64,000 nucleotides of DNA from Pseudomonadota bacterium (lineage in GTDB: Bacteria; Pseudomonadota; Alphaproteobacteria; GCA-2746255). The position numbers were made by a program, and so were the translations under genes. The stretch spans positions 1 to 64,000 of the forward strand of contig JBFMHN010000001.1 in the NCBI GenBank assembly GCA_040752895.1, given 5' to 3'. The notes beneath the pieces are model-generated. The model was not told the DNA's origin. It searched no databases and worked only from the letters and a program-made list of their open reading frames with translations. Every line of letters begins with the position of its first letter. Within the stretch, counting starts at the first letter, position 1. Positions 1-5,808 of the stretch are shown here, piece by piece.

Positions 1-1
1 C

Positions 2-64
2 AACCCGATCGGGGTGACCGAGAACGACATCTCGGTGGCGCGCCTCGAGAAGGGCGGCGACTAA
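2..64 (+). CDS. C-terminal end of an unidentified protein (partial)
   Basis: Frame 2 is open from the window edge to TAA at 62-64 and encodes about 20 residues, starting NPIGVTENDI and ending RLEKGGD. A strong intrinsic terminator 27 bases downstream supports this as a true gene end. The fragment is too short for me to assign to a family. Confidence 0.6.
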   Translation, partial: NPIGVTENDISVARLEKGGD

Positions 65-90
65 AGCCTACTCGTTGCGTTTAAATACCG

Positions 91-124
91 CTGGCGGAGC
101 CCAAAAGGCTCCGCCAGTTTTTTT
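91..124 (+). terminator. Rho-independent terminator
   Basis: Perfect 11-bp stem CTGGCGGAGCC / GGCTCCGCCAG (91-101 with 107-117), a 5-base loop, then seven T residues (118-124). It ends the gene that enters from the left edge. Confidence 0.93.
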
Positions 125-439
125 GTGGCGTATCTCAAGCGGGGCCGCACGCCGCGGATCACAAACGAACGCATGGGAACGCAGGGTTGGGCTTTTTGGT
201 TGTCACCACATTCTCGGATGGATGCGGGGCCTCTGGGGAAAGACTGGCTATTAAGGTGCCAGAGGTCGCGTGAGCAAGGGCTTGCGTGTCGGGGCTTGTT
301 GGAAAAAACCAGCCGTTTTCAGAGGGGTGGTGCATAACCTGGAATCGAAAAATTTCTTGATTTTGCCGGGTGAAAATGGCCCCTTAAGGTTGAGCGTGAG
401 CGCTGAAAAAATCGGCGAGCGAGGAGGAGAGAGAACAGC
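125..439. other. Intergenic region before the first AttH-like gene
   Basis: No convincing gene lies here; the short open frames on both strands lack ribosome sites and family features. A purine-rich ribosome-binding stretch (GAGGAGGAGAG, about 421-431) lies just before the ATG at 440. No convincing promoter could be assigned. Confidence 0.5.
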
Positions 440-1444
440 ATGATTACTGCAAAAGACGTAATGGAATTTCATACGCCTTCGCCAGAAGAGAACAACATGC
501 ACTGGGCGGAGACCAACTTCTTCGGGTTCTATATTTCGAAGGAGAAACTCACGATCGGCGTTTACAATATTTTTCGCAAGCCCTTGGGCGTCGTTCTTTC
601 GAACGTCTTCGTTGCCAAGGGGTTCGGAAAAGACCCAACCGAATGCCTATTTAACGATTTTCGTGTGCATCTGCCTATCCCGCAGGATGCCAGGCTCGGC
701 AATTACAGCTTGGCGAATGGCCTTCAGGTAAAGGCCCTCAATGCGCCGATGGACTACGATATCCAGTACCGCAGTGAAGACGGCGAGATGGAGCTGGATG
801 TCCATTATGAAGGGCTGATGCCCCCTTATGATATTACGGACCCCAAGATGGACCCGATCACCGCCAAGCGGACGAAGGATCATCTGGCGAAAGCGCAAGG
901 CTTCGGCACGGCCTACAACAAACATTTCGACCAGTCCGGCCGCTATACCGGCACGATGAAGCTTCGCGGCAAGAAGTATGCGATTTCCGAAATCTCGACC
1001 ATGGACCACAGCTGGGGTCCCCGGCCGGAATTCAACTCCCATAACATGACCTGGGGTCATGTTCACGCCGAGCCGGACTTCGCCATCCACACGATTTTTC
1101 AGATCGATCCGAACAAGGACCCGGTCAATTACGGCGAGCTTGCCCATGGCTACGTGATGGAAGGGGGTAAATGTTACGGTCTGGTAAGTGGCAAGGGCCG
1201 TGCGCTGAAGCGCGAGGGCTATCAGCAGAAGGAGATCGAGGTCGAGGTTACGGACGTTCGCCAGAAAACCTTCAGCTACAAGGGCAAGGCCTTGACCGGC
1301 TATCCTTGGCTTGCCTGGCCGAGCGTGTGCGGGTTTCAGTCGTTGAACGAGGTGACGCTGAACGACGGCCGGAAGGCCTATGGCGAATGCCAGGATTTCA
1401 TGAGCATGCCATACATGACGCTGCCGAGCCGGCCAAAATACTAG
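440..1444 (+). CDS. AttH/CrtC-like (DUF7064-type) protein, copy 1
   Basis: 334 residues, no signal peptide or membrane segment. The central motif DHSWG (about 189-193) and the surrounding beta-rich pattern recall the AttH / carotenoid 1,2-hydratase-like fold that includes the DUF7064 group. The block YEGLMPPYDI..P.MDPITA (about 123-142) is shared almost unchanged with the next gene, so the two are paralogs from duplication. Members of this fold are thought to act on hydrophobic substrates such as isoprenoids, but the substrate here is unknown. The start is supported by a strong GAGGAGGAG ribosome site. Its position before a phosphotransfer cluster suggests, without proving, a shared pathway. 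Confidence 0.8.
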   Translation: MITAKDVMEFHTPSPEENNMHWAETNFFGFYISKEKLTIGVYNIFRKPLGVVLSNVFVAKGFGKDPTECLFNDFRVHLPIPQDARLGNYSLANGLQVKALNAPMDYDIQYRSEDGEMELDVHYEGLMPPYDITDPKMDPITAKRTKDHLAKAQGFGTAYNKHFDQSGRYTGTMKLRGKKYAISEISTMDHSWGPRPEFNSHNMTWGHVHAEPDFAIHTIFQIDPNKDPVNYGELAHGYVMEGGKCYGLVSGKGRALKREGYQQKEIEVEVTDVRQKTFSYKGKALTGYPWLAWPSVCGFQSLNEVTLNDGRKAYGECQDFMSMPYMTLPSRPKY

Positions 1445-1498
1445 ACCGCTCGTTCCCGGCGGCTATGCCGTTCGGGTGAAAGATCAGCCTTTGCGAAG

Positions 1499-1530
1499 CC
1501 CCCGTCGGTTGAGTCCGGCGGGGGTTTTTT
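1499..1530 (+). terminator. Rho-independent terminator after AttH-like copy 1
   Basis: Ten-base-pair stem CCCCCGTCGG / CCGGCGGGGG (one T-G wobble; 1499-1508 with 1515-1524), six-base loop and six T residues. It implies that the second AttH-like gene has its own promoter. Confidence 0.9.
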
Positions 1531-1551
1531 CTTTGCGCCGTCGTCAAGGCG

Positions 1552-1567
1552 GGGCACATCTATTGCA
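1552..1567 (+). promoter_or_regulatory. Candidate sigma-54 promoter of AttH-like copy 2
   Basis: GGGCACATCTATTGCA carries the invariant GG (1553-1554) and GC (1565-1566) separated by exactly 10 bases, and matches the consensus TGGCAC-N5-TTGCA except at the first base. It lies between a terminator and the gene starting at 1658, giving a leader of about 80 bases. Confidence 0.55.
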
Positions 1568-1587
1568 AATCGCCTATTGCAAATAGC
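1560..1587 (+). repeat. Tandem 14-bp repeat overlapping the promoter
   Basis: Two adjacent copies of CTATTGCAAATNGC (1560-1573 and 1574-1587) differ only at base 12. The first contains the -12 element of the proposed sigma-54 promoter and the second lies at the predicted start of transcription. It could be an operator or a chance duplication. Confidence 0.6.
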
Positions 1588-1657
1588 CAGGACAGGGGCT
1601 TGGAAGCGAGTTACATTTTTTCTCAAACGGTAAAAAGGCAAAGTCGGGAGGTACGCG

Positions 1658-2644
1658 ATGATTACCGAGCGGGATGCCCTGTTTTTCCATGCGCCGACCT
1701 CGAAGGAGGATGCCCTTTACTGGGCGGAAACGAACGCCTGGACCTTCTATCTGCCGGAAGAGGAGATGATGGTCATTGTCTATGCGCTTTTCCGTAAGCC
1801 ACACGGGATCGTACTGACGAACGTCTATGTCGTGAAGGGCTTCTGCCGCTACCCCTACGAGGCGCTGCATAATGACTTTTATGTTCATCTCCCAATTCCG
1901 GCGGGTATCGAGATCGGAAAATACCAGTTAGCCAACGGGCTATCGGTCGAGGTTACGAAGGCTCCGATGGATTACAAAGTGGATTACGTCGCCCGCGACG
2001 GAACGGAGCTGCATTTTACCTATGAAGGACTGATGCCGCCCTACGACATTCAGGATCCCAGGATGGACCCGATCACCGCCGTGCGTAGCAAGGAAGCGCT
2101 CGCTGAGCATCAGGGTTTCGGGACGGCGTATAACGGCCATTTTGACCACACGGGTCATTACGTCGGCGTGCTCAAGCTTCGCGGCAAGACCTACCCGATC
2201 GACAACGTCTCCACCATGGATCACAGTTGGGGTGTCCGCCCCGAATCGCGTTCCGGAAACATGGCTTGGGGAAATATCCATTTCGGCCGCGATCTTGCCA
2301 TCCATTCGATTTTTACGATTGATCCCCGCGCCGGCGGGGCCTACGGCCCGCTCGCCCACGGCTATGTGATGGAGAATGGCAAATGCTATGGCTTGGTGAG
2401 TGGCAAGGGTGAGGTCACCGAGCGGGATGGTTTCTACTCCCGCAGCATCGCGGTCGAGGCCGAAGACGTCCGCGGTAAAACGTACCATTATACCGGCCGC
2501 GCGATGGCGGCCTTTCCTTGGTATTACCTTCCGAACGTCTGCGGCTTCCACACCATGCTGGAATACGAGATGGGTGGCCGGAAGGCCTATGGCGGCGTCA
2601 TGGATTTTCTGCACATGGACTACATGATTGAGGGCCGCCTTTAA
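1658..2644 (+). CDS. AttH/CrtC-like (DUF7064-type) protein, copy 2
   Basis: 328 residues, alignable over its full length with the protein at 440-1444. Shared blocks include YEGLMPPYD, GFGTAYN, LRGK and the DHSWG motif (about 188-192). A ribosome site GGGAGG (1646-1651) sits at good spacing from the ATG. The fold resembles AttH/carotenoid hydratase-like proteins; the reaction is unknown. The separate promoter and preceding terminator suggest the two copies are expressed under different conditions. Keeping two intact, diverged copies implies different substrates or heterodimer formation. Confidence 0.8.
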   Translation: MITERDALFFHAPTSKEDALYWAETNAWTFYLPEEEMMVIVYALFRKPHGIVLTNVYVVKGFCRYPYEALHNDFYVHLPIPAGIEIGKYQLANGLSVEVTKAPMDYKVDYVARDGTELHFTYEGLMPPYDIQDPRMDPITAVRSKEALAEHQGFGTAYNGHFDHTGHYVGVLKLRGKTYPIDNVSTMDHSWGVRPESRSGNMAWGNIHFGRDLAIHSIFTIDPRAGGAYGPLAHGYVMENGKCYGLVSGKGEVTERDGFYSRSIAVEAEDVRGKTYHYTGRAMAAFPWYYLPNVCGFHTMLEYEMGGRKAYGGVMDFLHMDYMIEGRL

Positions 2645-3117
2645 CTATCGGAAGATGTCTTTTCGAGCCAAGGCCTTAAGCGATGCGACAACGCGGGAAT
2701 CCAAGGCCGAATCCAAGCTCCTAACTATCCGTTCCATATATCGAATCGCGCAATACTGACCTTGAGTTTCCGGCAAAAGATGGCTAGCTTTTTTGTGAAA
2801 AAAAATATAAAAAAGTTATCGAAACCTCGGGTTCCAAAGGAGCCGCCCATAGGGGGTAAAGGGGTACGATACAACTTGTAAATACTAGAGGGGGGAGGCG
2901 TCTGTGTCCTTGCCGACTCGAAATGCATGCCCAATCCACCCGGTTTCATGGTGGGGGTTTTGCCGCGGCCGTTGTTCGGGTCCCGTCCTTCAGGCGGGGT
3001 CTCGCATAGTTGAATATTTATCCTCTCGGCGGCCTTCCCCATAAGGATGGGAGGAAGCCCTTCGAGTGCGCAAAAATTCTTTGGGTAAGGTTATTAAAGA
3101 AACAAGGATCATGAAAG
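2645..3117. other. 473-bp intergenic leader of the phosphotransfer cluster
   Basis: No gene is supported. The stretch has an A/T-rich segment at about 2788-2818, a G-rich segment at 2852-2898, a possible sigma-54 promoter (listed separately) and an imperfect hairpin at about 3034-3057 (CTTCC/GGAAG and CCAT/ATGG arms with a two-base bulge). A 105-codon frame on the opposite strand is low-complexity and lacks a ribosome site, so it is probably not a gene. Confidence 0.5.
2949..2964 (+). promoter_or_regulatory. Possible sigma-54 promoter of the phosphotransfer cluster
   Basis: TGGTGGGGGTTTTGCC has GG and GC 10 bases apart and an intact TTGC -12 box, but the spacer is G-rich and CAC is missing after the GG. 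It would give a leader of about 140 bases before the ATG at 3118. Weak on its own. Confidence 0.28.
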
Positions 3118-3528
3118 ATGACAGTCATAGCCGAAGGATATAACACCTTCAATACCAACAAAAAACCAAGCGGCACGGTGAAATACCTGGCTAGCCCGCA
3201 GGATGTGATTAAGCTTATTCAGGGCGGCAAGCTGAAGGAGCATATCCTGCTGGTTCGGGGCGGGACGACGACGTTCCTGGCACCCGCGCTCAGCATGGGC
3301 GCCATTGGGGTGATCACGATGTCCGGGGCGCCGGAATCGCATCTCGGAATTCTGACCCGCGAATTCCAGATCCCCTGCGTCATGACGGTTAACCTGAACG
3401 ACAGCAAATCCAAATACGTTCCTGGCGAGACGCCGGATTCTCACTTTCAGGAAATCATTCAGACGCTGGAAGGAAAGAAGGTCACCTTGGACTGCAGCGA
3501 TCACGATAAGGGCAGAATTTCTGCCTAG
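3118..3528 (+). CDS. Stand-alone phosphohistidine swivelling-domain protein
   Basis: 136 residues, essentially one PEP-utilising-enzyme mobile domain. The stretch from about residue 44 to 91 aligns with the TSG..SHAA..AR.....V core of PEP synthase, PPDK and enzyme I; His75 in GAPESHLGILTR matches the phosphorylated histidine. In these enzymes the domain carries phosphate between an ATP-grasp domain and an acceptor-binding domain. Here it has neither, so it presumably works with proteins encoded beside it. The familiar TSH.A signature has diverged to APESHLG, so this is a distinct subgroup. Phenylphosphate synthase also splits such domains between polypeptides, but I see no basis to assign that substrate. 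Confidence 0.78.
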   Translation: MTVIAEGYNTFNTNKKPSGTVKYLASPQDVIKLIQGGKLKEHILLVRGGTTTFLAPALSMGAIGVITMSGAPESHLGILTREFQIPCVMTVNLNDSKSKYVPGETPDSHFQEIIQTLEGKKVTLDCSDHDKGRISA

Positions 3529-3605
3529 GGTTGGTTGCCGGGCGTGAAGGGCGTAAACACGAACAGGTAATTCTGAACGCAAAGATAAGCTTGAGGAGGC
3601 ATACA

Positions 3606-5039
3606 ATGGCTGTCACCGCCAAGGCGGGTAGTGAAAAATCCGAGTGGAAGAAACGGTATGAGCCCAACGACACGGGCCTTCGTTTCCAGGATTTGAAATA
3701 CACCGGTAACTTTACGGATCTTGAGCCGGTTCCCGACGGGATTCTCGGCGACCGCATGATGAAGGCGCGCATGCGGAGCAAGGTCATCGAGAAGGTCACC
3801 AAACAAGACGTCCTCAAGGGCGAATTCACGGTCGACGAACTCAACGACCTTAACGATTATCTGGCGTGGAACATCTGGGACGTTCTCGTCATGCGGGCGA
3901 CGGAAGGCGTCTCCGGCATGATCCCGCGGCAGGAATATGAAATGTTGTCCTTCATGCAGGAATTCTACCGTTATCCGGAATTCATGCGGCGGATAACGGA
4001 CGAGGTGGGCGCACAAGGTGTCATGGACATCGGAGCCTCAGCGCGGCGCGAAATCGGCACGAAGGTCAATTGCGTGCACGACTGGTGCCTCGGCGCGGTC
4101 GCTTTTGCCATGGGTCGCTGTGGCCTGCTTGCCTTGGAGGTCATCAAACCGGACGATTATGTCGAGGAGAGCAATACCATCCTCAAGTTCATGCAGCGGG
4201 TCCTGTGGGGCAAGCGGCAGGACGGCTGGATTTTGAACTCCCAAGACCGCTATCGCTGCACAATCCACGAAAAAGACTTTCTCGAATCGCTGGTTACCCA
4301 CTGTGAGAATTTCGAGCCCGGCTCGGAGAAACACGACAAATTCGTCGCCTTCAACGCGGCAGCGGAACTGCTGGCTTTCTTCGACCATTACGATTGCCGG
4401 CTTGGGCTGGGCGATACGGGCCCTTACCAGATGCCGGATGGCCGGATTCTGATCGTTCGCGATCTCTTCGTGAACGAAGATATCTATCATTGGAGCGACG
4501 TCTGCGAAGGCTTGCCGCATTGCTTTACGATGCTGGTGCTGGTTGATCCGGAACTCATGGGGCTTAAGGAAATCCGGGTGAACGATATCTCGACGAGCTT
4601 CACGATCCCGAAGAACTACATCGAGGCGATCACTGGCGGCGCGGTCTTGGTGCGGGAACAGCACGACACGCCAATGGGCGAGGTGTATGCGGTCGGTATC
4701 AACGACATCGCAAAGCATCTCGAGAAAATCCAGCAGGCCACCTTCAACATGTACAAGAAGACGGCGAAGATGTCCCGGCACGAGCTCTGCCTGAACGGCA
4801 TCTACAGCTACTACATCGAAATGATCCTGCCGCATATGCGCAAGGCGGGCATGTACGACTATTTCAACAAGGAACACGATTTCTGGGAAATTGATCAACG
4901 GGTTGCGAATTACTATTACGAAATCAACAAACGCAACTTCGCCCAGGCGACCGTGCCTTTGAAGGTTTTCTCCGGCGCTGGCTATCTGCCGTTCTCGAAG
5001 AAGGCGGATCTTCGGCAGTCGAAGTATTTCTGGTCCTGA
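3606..5039 (+). CDS. 477-residue protein of unrecognised family, phosphotransfer cluster
   Basis: I do not recognise the family. The ATG at 3606 is preferred because GAGGAGG lies 5-11 bases upstream; an upstream frame extension has no such signal. The protein looks soluble: no signal peptide or hydrophobic segment, rich in aromatic and acidic residues. Notable stretches are an HDWC motif near residue 160, FDHYDCRLGLGDTGPYQMPDG near 260-280 and a Tyr-rich C-terminal third (NYYYEINKRNF) ending SKYFWS. It lies 77 bases after the swivelling-domain gene and upstream of the dikinase-like gene, so it may be the acceptor-binding or catalytic partner. A decayed copy exists at 8377-8681. Confidence 0.8.
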   Translation: MAVTAKAGSEKSEWKKRYEPNDTGLRFQDLKYTGNFTDLEPVPDGILGDRMMKARMRSKVIEKVTKQDVLKGEFTVDELNDLNDYLAWNIWDVLVMRATEGVSGMIPRQEYEMLSFMQEFYRYPEFMRRITDEVGAQGVMDIGASARREIGTKVNCVHDWCLGAVAFAMGRCGLLALEVIKPDDYVEESNTILKFMQRVLWGKRQDGWILNSQDRYRCTIHEKDFLESLVTHCENFEPGSEKHDKFVAFNAAAELLAFFDHYDCRLGLGDTGPYQMPDGRILIVRDLFVNEDIYHWSDVCEGLPHCFTMLVLVDPELMGLKEIRVNDISTSFTIPKNYIEAITGGAVLVREQHDTPMGEVYAVGINDIAKHLEKIQQATFNMYKKTAKMSRHELCLNGIYSYYIEMILPHMRKAGMYDYFNKEHDFWEIDQRVANYYYEINKRNFAQATVPLKVFSGAGYLPFSKKADLRQSKYFWS

Positions 5040-5080
5040 CGCGTTACGGGACGGTCGAGAAATAGGGGATGGATCAAAAA

Positions 5081-5113
5081 TGCGCACCGGAGGTCGTCTC
5101 CGGGCGCACTTTT
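5081..5113. terminator. Intergenic hairpin with A/T flanks (attenuator or bidirectional terminator)
   Basis: TGCGC-A-CCGGAG pairs with CTCCGG-GCGCA (5081-5092 with 5098-5108; one bulged A, five-base loop). The stem is preceded by AAAAA and followed closely by TTTT. It could reduce transcription from the 477-residue gene into the downstream pair. Confidence 0.5.
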
Positions 5114-5226
5114 GATAAAGTGCCTCTTGTATTAGATTTTGGTATCCGCTTGGAGACACCGCGGTTGACCATGAAGCTGGCCGCGGCGTTTGTGTTTGAT
5201 AGAGGCAAAAAAGAGAAGTCGGTGAG

Positions 5227-5805
5227 ATGATCAGTGATGAAATCTTTCGAGTACTGAATGCGGTTTACCTTCGGAAAATGGCAAACGTCGAGGCTATTTC
5301 CGAATGTTCCGGTCTTAAGGCCGATGCGGCGCGCACCCTCGTCGAGGGTGCGGTCGGGAAAAGCCTTCTGCTGGATATGGGCGGGCAATATATGCTGCCG
5401 GAGGATGGAACGCGAGCCGTTCTCGAGTATTACGACAAGACCTACGCCCAAGAACGCCAAAACCAAGAGCTGGTGGCTTGGTATGACCGCTTCGAGACGA
5501 TAAACACCCAGTTTCTAGGCTTGGTTAGCGCCTGGCAGTCTGAACAGGGCGGAGACGAAGGTACCCTCGGTAAGCTGACGCGGAGTGTCGAGCGTCTGAT
5601 CAAGGCGCTGCCGAAGGCGGTTGTATTTGTTCCGCGCTATCAGGTCTATGCCGACCGGTTCGCAGCGGCGCTCGCGAAGGTGGACCAGGGCGATCATAGC
5701 TACGTCAGCAGCCCGACGACCGATTCCATTCACAACGTCTGGTTCGAGTTCCACGAGGATATCTTAGCCGTTCTTGGGAAACCTCGCGATACAGTGGAAA
5801 AATAA
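5227..5805 (+). CDS. Small helical protein with winged-helix-like N-terminus
   Basis: 192 residues. Residues 1-65 look like a winged-helix unit (helix, helix containing GLKADAARTLVEGA, then a short beta wing GGQYMLPEDG); the rest is mostly helical with a Gln/Glu-rich segment near 75-85. No nucleotide-binding or catalytic motif is visible. Only three bases separate its stop from the dikinase-like ATG, so the two are almost certainly co-translated. It could be a regulator, an adaptor to the dikinase-like protein or a small subunit; the fold suggests DNA or protein binding, but this is inference. Confidence 0.72.
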   Translation: MISDEIFRVLNAVYLRKMANVEAISECSGLKADAARTLVEGAVGKSLLLDMGGQYMLPEDGTRAVLEYYDKTYAQERQNQELVAWYDRFETINTQFLGLVSAWQSEQGGDEGTLGKLTRSVERLIKALPKAVVFVPRYQVYADRFAAALAKVDQGDHSYVSSPTTDSIHNVWFEFHEDILAVLGKPRDTVEK

Positions 5806-5808
5806 TAC

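Noticed and set aside
234-249. GG-N10-GC match as a sigma-54 promoter for AttH-like copy 1
   Set aside because: TGGGGAAAGACTGGCT keeps only the spacing; the TTGC box is absent and the leader would be about 180 bases.
2725-3042. 105-codon minus-strand frame in the long leader
   Set aside because: Contains low-complexity FFIFFF sequence over an A/T tract, with no ribosome site or partner gene.
4038-5159. Long open frame (373 codons) antisense to the 477-residue gene
   Set aside because: It lies wholly against a well-formed gene with a strong ribosome site; the encoded sequence is Arg/Val/His-rich with no family pattern, as expected of a high-GC shadow frame.
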